From Lingula anatina (Eukaryota > Brachiopoda > Lingulata > Lingulida > Lingulidae), in NCBI RefSeq assembly GCF_001039355.2, contig NW_019774736.1:968542-1032541 (forward strand): a stretch of 64,000 nucleotides of DNA. The letters are read 5' to 3'. Position numbers and translations under genes: made by a program. The first letter of the stretch is position 1. Each line of letters begins with the position of its first letter. Below, one piece after another: positions 53,501 to 60,665 of the stretch. The notes under the pieces were generated by a model, which had not been told where the DNA came from, made no database searches, and saw only the letters and a program-made list of their open reading frames with translations.

Positions 53501-56345
53501 ATACCAAAATAACACTAACTTTACATGTGACTTCACTATACCCTGGCTCATTCTGTGTTATGTAACCAATGTATTTCTTTAGTCCATTTAATACAACTGG
53601 AAACACCTTTTTAATCAATGTAAATTAAATTTCCCATATTTGACACTAACAATTGTGTATTATTTTAATTATGTATATATTGTGTTTTAATGTCATTTAT
53701 TATTATAAGTTTCATGTTGTTTTAGTCTTGTCTATTTTGACTTTGCTCTCCATGTTTTCTTGTAATTTATAGCTATCAGAAGGCAAAGGTAGCTTAAAGA
53801 TTTTATTTCTTTTAGAAAACTTATTTCCCTTTCTTTTAGGATTAGGTGTAATTTTCTACCTAAAGGTGATGGTATTAACATGTTCAGAAAGCATGTGAGA
53901 ATGTTTTTGTGTATGTGTCTGTTTACATTCTAAAAATTTTGTAATTGGTGATGACTTGTGTTGTGTGTGAAACATTTTTGATACCTGGACTCTGGGAGTG
54001 GAGTATCAGTTACCTGGACACCTTACAACTGAGAATTAGCAAAGTATTGACATTTTGAAAAATGAAAAAGATAACATGTAGTATTTTGTGAGGCATAATG
54101 TTGAGTGTCCCAACATCCCAATTTAAACCTAACACTTGTGACAACTTCCTGCAGATCTACAATGCCCTGCTTCTATGTTAAGGTTGTTGGTTCAGTGCTA
54201 CTAAAGTGATACCTTAGTATGGATTGGTGTATAATTTGGTGTTGTTGAGTGTGGCATGCATTGTGTATTTAACTAGGGGACTNAGTGCTGGGTGTCCCAA
54301 CATCCCAATTTAAACCTAACACTTGTGACAACTTCCTGCAGATCTACAATGCCCTGCTTCTATGTTAAGGTTGTTGGTTCAGTGCTACTAAAGTGATACC
54401 TTAGTATGGATTGGTGTATAATTTGGTGTTGTTGAGTGTGGCATGCATTGTGTATTTAACTAGGGGACTGACCGAGCTCTTGAAGCAGATGAGATGAGTA
54501 ACACTGGAGGAATAACAATAACAGAGGTGACAGAGGTACGAGTTCAGATGCAGTGGCACATGGACATCAATACAGTATTAATATGAACTTAGATAGTTGA
54601 TGCATGAAAGCATACTGCATGCCAGAAGGAATTCATGTAAAAAATGTATGATCAAGTCTCAGATTAAAGTAGCCAGCACTAGCCAACACGTTCCCAAATC
54701 ATTTGGCAGTTGTTATAGGAAAATGAAATTTTGTGTAGTCTTTGTCCATTACTCTCACTATCACTTGAATAAAACTTTCTGTAGAACAATAAACAGGATT
54801 CTAAAGGATTTACACAGTATAGCATGTTGCTGATTAACTATCTCACATATTATGTCTGCTTTTAAGTAACATATGTTACATTTTGTGGAACATTCAGTAG
54901 ATGCAGTTTAGGTTTTTGCCACTTGCCTGTTTTATTAATATATATCCCATTTGAATTGGGATAGAAAAATAAGGGCAGTGCTACAAAAATTATGTGTTAA
55001 GACACAATAGGAATGCTTCCCAGTGCTTGCAAACACTCTGTAGGTAATTTCAAGAGTAGTTTCAAGAGAAAGTGCATGTTGTAACAAACATGCACGCACA
55101 CGCACACGCACACGCACACGCACACGCACACACACACACACACTTCAAATAGATGAAAGATAATCTTCTTCTACCTATCCTATCTGCATGAGAGCTTATG
55201 TGTGTGCCATTGATTGCTGAGAGTTCTGGCGTGACTACATTTCCTGTCTGCATGCTATTCCACTATGGGTAGTGGCGTACGAAGTGGTTAAGTAAGGATG
55301 ATACATAGGGTTAGATAGTAAATTTTGAGCCTCCTTTTCTAAACTAAATTTTAGTGAACAAATTATGTTATTTAAAGGAAAGTTTGAATATTTTCTTTAA
55401 AGTTCCCCATGTATAAGTTGGTGCACATAAAAAAACTTATCTGCTTGTTATTTGTCTTAATGATGCTTGTTTTCTATAATGATTTCCACTAACCATTTTG
55501 TCTCTGTAGGGAAGCAGATATTTTTCCTTTTTTATTTCCAATTATCTGTTTGTTTATTTGTTTATAACTTAATTTATTTGTTTATTTTGAATTGAATTTT
55601 ATTTAAAAAATTTTTGTGAGCATACTATCTAAATAAAAGTATATGACATTTCTGGACAGTTAATTAAATGGTTAACAATATTTACTTAATTTTTTCTCAT
55701 TTTTAATTTGCCAGTGTCTTATCTATAGTTTAAAAATTGTTTGGCAGTCAACTTTTTTTTTTTTTCAAATTGACATGACAAGGATTACTGTATGTGCCTC
55801 ACATTTCCTTTTCAGCTTGTCCAGCAGATGAAAGTAGGTGTCAAAGCTGTGAAGCTGTACTTGGATGTGGCAGAGAGAGCTAAAGAGTTCACTGCCAGGT
55901 ATTTTGGTCTCACACAGCCACTGTACTTTGACTTCACCCACCTGGTGTGCAGGACAGCTCTGGAGGATCACAAGAGTAGTAGGTTTTTATTATCTTAATT
56001 TTTTAAAATTTTTTATTCACTTGAATGTCTTACCATACAGATTTTGGCAGTTATGTTTAATATAAGGCCCTGTCCGTGATTATTTTAGTATTATCTTGCA
56101 TAGGGTAGCATCAAATAAAGGACATTTTACAATCTTCAATTTCAGTTTAAGAGTCAAATGATTTTGCCAGCATTTGTAAAGCAAAATCACTTAACATAAT
56201 GGAATGAAATGTAAAATTTCTAAATTTCAGATCAGAATAGACAGCGGAAAGACCTCAGTCACCCCATCCATGCAGACAACTGTCATATCCAGCAAGATGG
56301 AAGCTGTAGGAAGAAACCCCCAGCATATATACAGAGAGATTTTAG
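16677..56345 (+). CDS. P3H1: Prolyl 3-hydroxylase (leprecan family) with tandem dioxygenase domains; gene span, 3' end missing
   Basis: The product is an ER enzyme that 3-hydroxylates proline in collagen chains using Fe(II), 2-oxoglutarate, O2 and ascorbate. In vertebrates it works with CRTAP and cyclophilin B. Sixteen exons join without a frame break to 875 complete codons. In order: signal peptide (~13-36), TPR-like repeats with CxxxC at 85-89, 117-121, 243-247 and 273-277, an acidic linker (~382-395), dioxygenase domain 1 (~434-645; His549, Asp551, His617, Arg627), a linker (~645-710), and dioxygenase domain 2 (from ~705; His851, Asp853). Domain 2 stops before its distal His/Arg because the final exon is not in view. 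Ending after domain 1 would give 669 residues, near the family's usual 700-740. Paralogue identity (P3H1, 2 or 3) is not assigned with certainty. Confidence 0.9.
18219..18371 (+). CDS. P3H1: P3H exon 2 (copy B)
   Basis: Residues 157-207, phase 0 at both ends, acceptor TTGCATAG and donor CAG|GTGAGA. It carries IQLYQHAAAAYTFLLSNKD, then a helix ending in EEKPYQ. The helical content fits the TPR-like N-terminal domain. Confidence 0.92.
18372..20759 (+). other. P3H intron 2
   Basis: Runs from GTGAGA to TTTTTTCACAG. The first 0.9 kb belongs to duplicated copy B and shows the empty TTAA site (in AGTCTTTTAAGTC near 18450) that matches the filled site in copy A. The rest, after 19285, is single-copy AT-rich sequence with no recognised feature. 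Confidence 0.75.
20760..20931 (+). CDS. P3H1: P3H exon 3
   Basis: Residues 208-264 plus one base (phase 1), between ..TTTCACAG and GCAG|GTAGAG. It holds a second TPR-like helix pair (YIRAVEAYNREDWLGVIES) and the third CxxxC motif, CRLLC (243-247), followed by an acidic stretch. Confidence 0.92.
20993..21162 (+). repeat. 34-bp minisatellite, five units
   Basis: Five head-to-tail units of exactly 34 bases begin TATTGTGT and run through GATAGTG(T/C)G. The first three are identical and the last two diverge. The array starts 61 bases after exon 3. Confidence 0.9.
23455..23513 (+). repeat. (CA)n microsatellite
   Basis: About 29 CA dinucleotides with one interruption (CAAACA) in intron 3. Confidence 0.95.
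26124..26249 (+). CDS. P3H1: P3H exon 4
   Basis: Two bases complete Asp265, then 41 codons plus one base (phase 1 at both ends). CKKSC (273-277) is the fourth and last family CxxxC motif. It is followed by a helical segment ending YHYLQFAYFK, a recognisable leprecan stretch. Acceptor CTTTCCAG, donor AAGG|GTAAGT. Confidence 0.92.
30425..30425. other. Single ambiguous base (N)
   Basis: A lone N inside intron 4. No direct repeat was seen across it, unlike the Ns at 14769 and 54283. Base composition shifts to more CpG-containing sequence shortly afterwards. Confidence 0.8.
30590..30830 (+). promoter_or_regulatory. Compact promoter-like island inside intron 4
   Basis: A locally CpG-containing segment carries a CCAAT box (CAACCAATCAG near 30701), a palindrome TTTTCACCAAA-c-TTTGGTGAAAA (30714-30736), an inverted CCAAT (ATTGG, 30756-30760) and a TATA box TATATAAA (30763-30770). 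An ATG at 30809 opens eight codons (MEIGYSEK) that run into GTTAGT, a possible donor. No downstream exon was found. It could be a nested gene, an internal P3H promoter, a mobile-element promoter, or foreign sequence brought in at the N 165 bases upstream. Confidence 0.4.
31732..31868 (+). CDS. P3H1: P3H exon 5
   Basis: Two bases complete Val307, then 45 codons, ending in phase 0 at GAG|GTATTT, a weaker donor than the others. It encodes GEFNHASECAGTYLLFKPGD, helix-turn-helix sequence of the leprecan N-terminal domain. Reading on past the donor reaches a stop after about 26 codons. Confidence 0.88.
37080..37113 (+). repeat. G-rich tract
   Basis: Several runs of three to six G separated by one to three bases, able in principle to form a G-quadruplex on the + strand of intron 5. 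Confidence 0.6.
37268..37390 (+). repeat. T-rich low-complexity tract upstream of exon 6
   Basis: TTTATT/TTATTA simple repeats extend for about 120 bases and end about 120 bases before exon 6. An open frame across it is a composition artefact. Confidence 0.8.
37510..37608 (+). CDS. P3H1: P3H exon 6
   Basis: 33 codons (353-385), phase 0 at both ends, acceptor TTATTTAG and donor GAT|GTAAGT. DAQKHYDLIAFEAQLLKYID is helical and ends in an acidic segment (EVIDD) that continues into exon 7. It is the last exon before the dioxygenase part. Confidence 0.9.
37609..47620 (+). other. P3H intron 6
   Basis: 10-kb intron, the largest here, GTAAGT to TGTATTTTAG. Apart from an antisense coding-like island (43361-43711), short GT/CA and TA runs, and a C run at about 44530-44542, it is AT-rich sequence with nothing recognised. 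Confidence 0.7.
43361..43711 (-). pseudogene. Antisense coding-like island in intron 6, unidentified
   Basis: On the - strand, 43711-43599 reads TDRWSREEAIKGESKQKF and on to a TAA. Overlapping it in the next frame, 43591-43361 is open for 76 codons with a composition unlike the surrounding introns (for example STEDVKQKYNLLFEIARLC). The two parts are one base out of frame with each other, so a single frameshift could join them. I do not recognise the family. It may be a broken retrocopy, a transposon fragment or exons of a nested gene; no convincing splice sites were seen. Confidence 0.35.
47621..47827 (+). CDS. P3H1: P3H exon 7
   Basis: 69 codons (386-454), phase 0 at both ends. It begins with an acidic run (DDEFDDLF), passes through a charged helix, and enters dioxygenase domain 1 at KKRVVVDGFLTDEQCGWLKE, the family segment that opens the catalytic fold. 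The donor follows LAN|GTAGGT. Exon 12 ends at the same LAN boundary in domain 2. Confidence 0.93.
47828..50225 (+). other. P3H intron 7
   Basis: 2.4 kb intron, GTAGGT to TTTTGTAG. AT-rich, no recognised feature. Confidence 0.7.
50226..50321 (+). CDS. P3H1: P3H exon 8
   Basis: 32 codons (455-486), phase 0. GDGYQQYSTPHTKHEMYHG is the conserved GDGYRG...SPHTxxE segment of P3H catalytic domains. Donor GAG|GTAGGA. Confidence 0.93.
50717..50864 (+). CDS. P3H1: P3H exon 9
   Basis: 49 codons plus one base (487-535). It contains a long helix followed by PLYFHFTHLVCRTSL, a hallmark of the P3H catalytic domain. Acceptor TTATCACAG, donor CTAG|GTACAC, phase 1. The preceding 395-bp intron holds nothing notable. 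Confidence 0.93.
51150..51264 (+). CDS. P3H1: P3H exon 10 (metal-binding HxD)
   Basis: 115 bases: two complete Asp536, then 37 codons and two bases. SHPIHADNC supplies iron ligands His549 and Asp551. Two Cys flank a variable loop, then PAFIWRDYT leads into the next strand. Acceptor ACTTTGTAG, donor ACAC|GTGAGT. Exon 16 of domain 2 has the same length and phases. Confidence 0.94.
51507..51784 (+). CDS. P3H1: P3H exon 11 (distal His and Arg of domain 1)
   Basis: One base completes Thr574, then 92 codons and one base. GLLYLNDNFEGGEFFFADRN is the core strand pair. DYHGVKAV gives the third iron ligand His617, and GQRCALAVWF gives Arg627, the 2-oxoglutarate-binding arginine ten residues later, as in the family. 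The donor is AAAAG|GTAACA, phase 1. Reading through it gives Gly-Asn-Arg and a TAG at 51793-51795, so an unspliced transcript would end after 669 residues without a KDEL-type signal. Confidence 0.94.
51785..52113 (+). other. P3H intron 11, retained-intron stop at 51793-51795
   Basis: 329-bp intron between the two catalytic units. An in-frame TAG stands nine bases after the donor. No AATAAA lies in the intron, so a single-domain transcript ending here would need a variant poly(A) signal. Confidence 0.6.
52114..52286 (+). CDS. P3H1: P3H exon 12 (linker and start of dioxygenase domain 2)
   Basis: Two bases complete Glu667 and 57 codons follow (phase 0 end). An acidic, Lys-containing linker is followed by PQRMAADGLATEEECQELCK, a second copy of the strand-helix that begins exon 7's catalytic part. 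It ends LAN|GTAAGG, the same boundary as exon 7. Acceptor TTTCCATGACAG. The phase match to exon 11 is what ties domain 2 to the same protein. Confidence 0.85.
52287..52346 (+). terminator. Possible alternative 3' end after exon 12
   Basis: Reading past the exon 12 donor gives eight codons (VRNSAMSF) and a TGA at 52311-52313. AATAAA follows at 52341-52346, 28 bases later. A transcript could end here with an intact domain 1 plus linker. This is an inference; the hexamer is common in AT-rich DNA. Confidence 0.25.
52757..52784 (+). repeat. (GT)n microsatellite
   Basis: About 14 GT units in intron 12. Open frames across it are artefacts. Confidence 0.95.
53264..53368 (+). CDS. P3H1: P3H exon 13 (domain 2)
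   Basis: 35 codons (725-759), phase 0 at both ends. AAAVQGDGYRGKEKQSSPHT matches the GDGYRG...SPHT segment of exon 8, and is closer to the usual vertebrate wording than exon 8 is. Acceptor TTATTTCAG, donor AAG|GTAGAC. It could also be spliced in frame from exon 7. Confidence 0.88.
54105..54282 (+). repeat. 178-bp direct repeat, left copy (ends at N)
   Basis: Matches 54292-54469 base for base at an offset of 187. It ends in AACTAGGGGACT immediately before the N at 54283. The repeat includes the first six bases of exon 14 (GGGACT). It is most simply two overlapping contig ends that were abutted instead of merged. Confidence 0.93.
54283..54283. other. Single ambiguous base (N) between direct repeats
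   Basis: Lies between the two 178-bp copies. Same pattern as at 14769. Confidence 0.9.
54292..54469 (+). repeat. 178-bp direct repeat, right copy
   Basis: Second copy of 54105-54282. It runs on into exon 14, whereas the left copy is cut off at the N. Confidence 0.93.
54464..54535 (+). CDS. P3H1: P3H exon 14 (domain 2, extra 24-residue insert)
   Basis: 24 codons (760-783), phase 0 at both ends: GTDRALEADEMSNTGGITIT then EVTE, before GAG|GTACGA. Domain 1 has no counterpart. The position corresponds to a loop between the GDGYRG segment and the following helix, which is longer in vertebrate P3Hs than in domain 1 here. The acceptor (ATTTAACTAG) has a poor pyrimidine tract. Skipping it keeps the frame, so it may be a cassette exon or a false call. 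Confidence 0.5.
54536..55815 (+). other. P3H intron 14
   Basis: 1.3 kb, AT-rich, with the CACACG microsatellite at 55092-55144 and a T run just before the exon 15 acceptor. No other feature was recognised. Confidence 0.65.
55092..55144 (+). repeat. (CACACG)n/(CA)n microsatellite
   Basis: Five to six CACACG hexamers followed by a pure CA run in intron 14. The Cys/Val/Arg-rich open frames on the other strand are artefacts. Confidence 0.95.
55816..55978 (+). CDS. P3H1: P3H exon 15 (domain 2)
   Basis: 54 codons plus one base (784-837). A long helix starting LVQQMKVGVKAVKLYLDVAE is followed by PLYFDFTHLVCRTALED, the counterpart of exon 9. Acceptor CTTTTCAG. The donor AGTA|GTAGGT is preferred over the alternative AAGA|GTAGTA; both leave phase 1. 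Confidence 0.88.
56231..56345 (+). CDS. P3H1: P3H exon 16 (domain 2, metal-binding HxD)
   Basis: 115 bases, identical in length and phase to exon 10. RQRKDLSHPIHADNCHIQQ gives His851 and Asp853, and KKPPAYIQRDF matches exon 10's PAFIWRDY. Acceptor AATTTCAG, donor TTTTAG|GTATTT. The next exon, expected to hold the distal His and Arg, was not found in the remaining 7.6 kb. Confidence 0.9.
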
Positions 56346-56470
56346 GTATTTGTTTAGTCACAAGACAAGATTCTGGGCAAGATGCCTTCTTCACTTGCCA
56401 AGATTCAAATCCAAATATACAAAGCATCAAACTGCCTAGTGAAGGTGTTTCCAAGATTGCTCAGTAACTA

Positions 56471-56471
56471 N
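56471..56471. other. Single ambiguous base (N) after last P3H exon found
   Basis: If single Ns mark contig joins of unknown size, the missing last P3H exon(s) may be in a gap here. Confidence 0.7.
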
Positions 56472-56499
56472 ATTAGTTAAAAATAACTGACCAGTCAAT

Positions 56500-58120
56500 A
56501 AGTACCTAACTGTCTTCACCAGGGATGACCTAGGTTTCACTTCAAAAACAAGAAAATGACATTGCGAGCAATTATGGCTTTGGGACAAGGCTCAGAAGAT
56601 TATGATCATATGATGTGCGCTTCAGATAAACTTTTTTATTTAATGCAATATGGAGGTCTGCAACACCTGGAACTTGGATTTTTTTAACTCCAACACCTTC
56701 CAACTTCTCACCAAGGAAATAAATGAACCTGTTTGTTTTCTTTGTTGGTAAGAATTTTTTTCTTTTTACTCTGCAGCTTCGTCTCATCTGTGAAGACGAT
56801 AGCTGTGCTCATACTGTTAATTGGATCTTTTTACTAGGTGTGCAGAATCATAGCTTAGTAGAGGGGACATCAAGATGATCCCTTTATAATGCTACATGTA
56901 CACTATAGCTCTCCTATATCTCCCTGGTGTGCAACACATTCCAACAGTCCATGGTATGTGATGAAGAAGTGCCACACCATCTAAAATGTACTGGACCTCA
57001 CCTTCACTTTCAAGCCCATCTGACTATATTGCATGTTCTAGCAAAAAGGAAATGTCCATACATTGTACCCTGAACCTTGCAGTTCTTTGACTTTTCAAAG
57101 TGGTTTTCTCAACAGCCAGTTTCTGGTCTATCTTTATCAAAAATCCACTCTCTCCCACATCTGATGTTACCATGGTCTAAAGAATGGAGATCTGGATGTC
57201 GGCTCTGTCTCCATCAATTGGAAATCACCCAGACAATGCATGCATGTACCTTCAATGTCATCTGTGCACTGTGTTTCACTGTGCTGTGCTTCTTGTTTTG
57301 AGCAACAGTGGCTGGCACATTATCCCGCAAAAGCTTGAAGATGACAAGTGCAATGAGGGATAGATCAAGTAATAGTTGGGCCCTCATTGCCCTAGCCAGA
57401 GCATTCCCTGGGAATCATGTGGCTTACTGTATTGACAGCAAATATAGTTTCAATAAGTTCTCAAAGTCCTGACCCTGTCATTAGTTGACATATGCACTAA
57501 AGGTAGCTCATCACTGTGTGGAAGCCAACAAGCCTTGCAACTGGAGATGGTAGTATATTGAATTCTTGTTCACTTTCAACAGTAGTCTGGTCCTTCCACC
57601 ACAGTGGTAGATTAAAGGTAATTATTGGGGGTTGCTCTGAACTGTTGAACACGTGAATAGATTAAATTCAATGTGGGTAGATGCATGACAGTTCTTTCTG
57701 TAGATCTATATCTATCAGAGAAAGAGACATAACAGATGCTTTTGTTGGGTGATTCCCTCTAGTCATCATTTGTCCATGTAACCATTCCATAGTAGTTTGG
57801 GTTGTGGCTGGAAAGCAGGTAAGGACAGTTTCCAAAAAAAATGGTTTCTGATAGGATCCGATTCCTAGATATTGGGGTTTTCCATGTTGGTGAATGTGGC
57901 AACAAATGCTCCAGGATTTTGTCCCTTGTGTGGCCCTGGAGCCCCTCTCATATCTTACTATTAGGAGTACGAGCAACAGAATCCATGGAATTAGGAATCT
58001 GTTTCCAAAAAGTTTATGCAGTTGGACACCCAAACCTATTTGGACAGGCCAGCGGCACATTTGGTCTGGCTGATTATATGATTGCTTGTACAATTGATGC
58101 AACATTTCAGTCTGTCTTAG
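56500..58120 (-). mobile_element. Possible degraded DNA transposon
   Basis: Higher GC than the flanks, with broken - strand frames (75-145 codons) that do not join. One stretch near 56790-56815 reads IVFTDETKLQ, resembling the catalytic Asp-Glu motif of Tc1/mariner-type transposases, and a HTH-like NDRVRTLR lies near 57500. Stops and frameshifts break everything between. The 145-codon - strand frame at 57668-58105 and the 144-codon + strand frame overlapping it were not recognised. No terminal repeats were defined, so the class is uncertain. Confidence 0.25.
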
Positions 58121-58336
58121 ACTGGGTTCCCATAGATTTAGATCAATCTATTCGGATCAACCTAACTCCTTGGGGTTTCACGCTAAATTGCTGTCAGTTT
58201 CCGAAGCGCACAAAAGTTAATTACCCCCTAACAGCCTTTAGTAGGCAGGACAGACATTTAAGCCGGTCAGGCTGACAACAATCTAGTGAGACTCCCCACG
58301 GGGATAGATTGATCTAAAAATTTATGGGAATGCACT
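58121..58336. mobile_element. ~215-bp MITE-like inverted-repeat element
   Basis: Left end TTCCCATAGATTTAGATCAA (from 58127) is matched by the inverted right end TTCCCATAAATTTTTAGATC (to 58330), about 25 bases of terminal inverted repeat with a small gap. TCTTAG stands on both sides (58115-58120 and 58336-58341), a candidate target-site duplication. It has no coding capacity. The exact ends are uncertain by a few bases. Confidence 0.7.
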
Positions 58337-58471
58337 CTTAGAAAAAAGACTTATATTGTGTTTGGCGCCACTGTTAACTGTACAACTTTTTACCTCCATT
58401 ACTTATTCATCAATATAATTAAGAAAAGGGGGTAAAGACACAAACTTGAGTGGAATATTTACTGAAGACAG

Positions 58472-60665
58472 CCTTATGAATTATCTTGCCGACAGCCATA
58501 TTGGAAAATACTTTGAACATGTACATAGATGGGTATAATAAATAATAATAATAAAAAAAAAAAAAACATGAACAAAAAAAAAAAAAAACAAAAAAAAGTG
58601 TTTTTCATATATCATATATTTATGATATTAGCATAGAAATATTTGTTCCCAGAATGAAAAGAAGTCCTATCCTGTCGGAATCCTTATTTGTCTGATTTTT
58701 CACACTTAGACTCATATTTCTCCTAAAGAGCCATATATGAAGCCAAACCTCACAGAGTTGTTGTGAATGAAATAATGATTATATTTAACACCCAAACAAA
58801 TTCAAGTGCCTATCTTCAAAAACATAATTTGTAATTTTAGGCAACACTTTAGGGAAAATCTGTACAAATGGTCTTTGCCTGAACTTTGACTCAAGCCAGT
58901 TACCTTAAGTGAATAATTCATATTAAATAAGCATTTTTTCAGTGAATGAGTCCTTTTCTTTAACTTTGTGTGTATTTAGAGGTTTTACCTCCATTTATTT
59001 CTAGCACAATACTATCTAGATTAAACAACATCATTTACTTACAATGACGCAATACAATGGCGGCCCTCTTGGAAAAGCTGCCTTAAAAACCTTTTTCCAC
59101 TACTTAGATTTTTCTAGATTTTTATTATGTTTAAATTTGGATATTAAGCTTTCTGAAATACCTCATTACATTTTTTAAATAAGTCCCTACTGAAAAAAAA
59201 CGTTCAAAAATTTATGTCTTATAAAACCTTATGCATGCACTTACTGGCGGCCATATTGAAAAAAGCATTGAACCGGGAAGGTAGATGGGTGTAAGAAGAA
59301 AATGTAAAAAAAAACAAGTGTTTTCTATATATTATATGACATTTACATAGAAATCTTTGTCCTCAGAATGAAAAGAAGTCAATATTAATTACCTACCCTA
59401 TCCACTTATACATAATTTTTATCCATCTGATTTTTCACAATTTGTCTCATATTTCTACTAAAAATACATATTTTGTAGCCAAACTTCATAAATTTGTTGC
59501 GAGTGATGTAATAATTGTAATAAACACCAAAAGTTTTAATAACCAATCTTTAAAAACATTTATTGTGAACGTTTAGGCAAATTTCCATGTTAAAAATCTG
59601 TACAAATGAACTTTGCCTGACCTTTGACCCCAAGGTAGTGACCTTTGGTGAATAATTCCTATTAAATAAGCTTAACTTTTCAACAAATTATTCTTTGTCG
59701 ACAACTTTGTGTATATTTCAAGGATTAACCCCCATTTATCTTAGCAAAATACCACCTAAATTAAAAGACACCATTTACTTACAGTGACGCAATGTAATGG
59801 TGGCCATCTTGGAAAAGCTCCCTTAAAAACCTTTTTCCACTACTTAGATTTTTCTAGATTTTTATTATAATTTAATTTGGGTGTAAAACTTTCTAAAATA
59901 CCTAATTACAATTTTTTTGCAGTAAGCCACTACTGAAGAAAAGTGTTTAAAATTTTAAGTCTTATAAAGCCTTATGAATACCCTTGCTGGCGGCCATATT
60001 GGAAAAAAGGAATTGAGCCTAAACATAGATGGTTGTAATAAGAAAATGTAAAAAACAAATGTTTTTTATATATTATATGACATTTACATAGAAATATTTG
60101 TCCCCAGAGTGAAGAGAAGTCCACTTTTAATATCTACCCTACACATTTATACATACTTTTTATTCGTCTGATTTTTCACAATTTGTCTCATATTTCTCCT
60201 AAAAATGCATATTTTGCAGCCAAACTTCATAGATTTGTTGTGAGTGATGTAATAATTGTAATAAACACCAAAAGTTTCAATAAGCAATCTTTAAAAACAT
60301 TTACTGCAAACTTTTAGGCAATATTTCAGGTAAAAATCTATACAAATGACCTTTGCCTGACCTTTGACCCTTAGCCAATGACCTTTGGTGAAATATTCTT
60401 ATCAAATAAGCTTTTCTTTTAAACAAAAAGGTCTTTGTCTCTAAGTCTGGATATATTTCAAGGTCTTAACCCCATTTATTCCAGCAAAAATATTCCTAAA
60501 AAAATAAAGACCCCCTTTACCTATAGAGACTTAATATATTGGCGGCCATCTTGGAAAACTGCCCTAAAAACCATTTTCCACTACTTAGATTTTTCTAGAT
60601 TTTTAATATGTTAAAATTTGGATATTTAGCTTTCTAAAAAACATCATTACAATTTTTTTGCAATT
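58472..60665 (+). repeat. Three tandem units of ~750 bp
   Basis: Units start with CCTTATG at 58472, 59227 and 59970 (periods 755 and 743); the third is slightly truncated. Each carries in the same order GCCATATTG, an A-rich run, TTTACATAGAAAT-type sequence, CTTTGCCTGA(A/C)CTTTGAC, AATAAGC, a GG(C/T)GGCC(A/C)TCTTGG block, and ACTTAGATTTTTCTAGATTT. Units differ by many substitutions and small indels, so this is an old array. No open frame. Confidence 0.88.

Larger units (their letters stand above)
53369..54463 (+). other. P3H intron 13 with repeat across an N
   Basis: 1.1 kb as assembled, but it contains the 178-bp repeat and N at 54283. The true intron is probably about 187 bases shorter. Confidence 0.7.

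Noticed and set aside
54935-55253. Cys/Val/Arg-repeat - strand frames
   Set aside because: Translation of the CACACG/CA microsatellite.
57668-58275. 145- and 144-codon frames overlapping on opposite strands
   Set aside because: Neither has recognisable features, and the + strand frame runs into the MITE-like element. They are treated as part of the repeat-rich block, not as genes.
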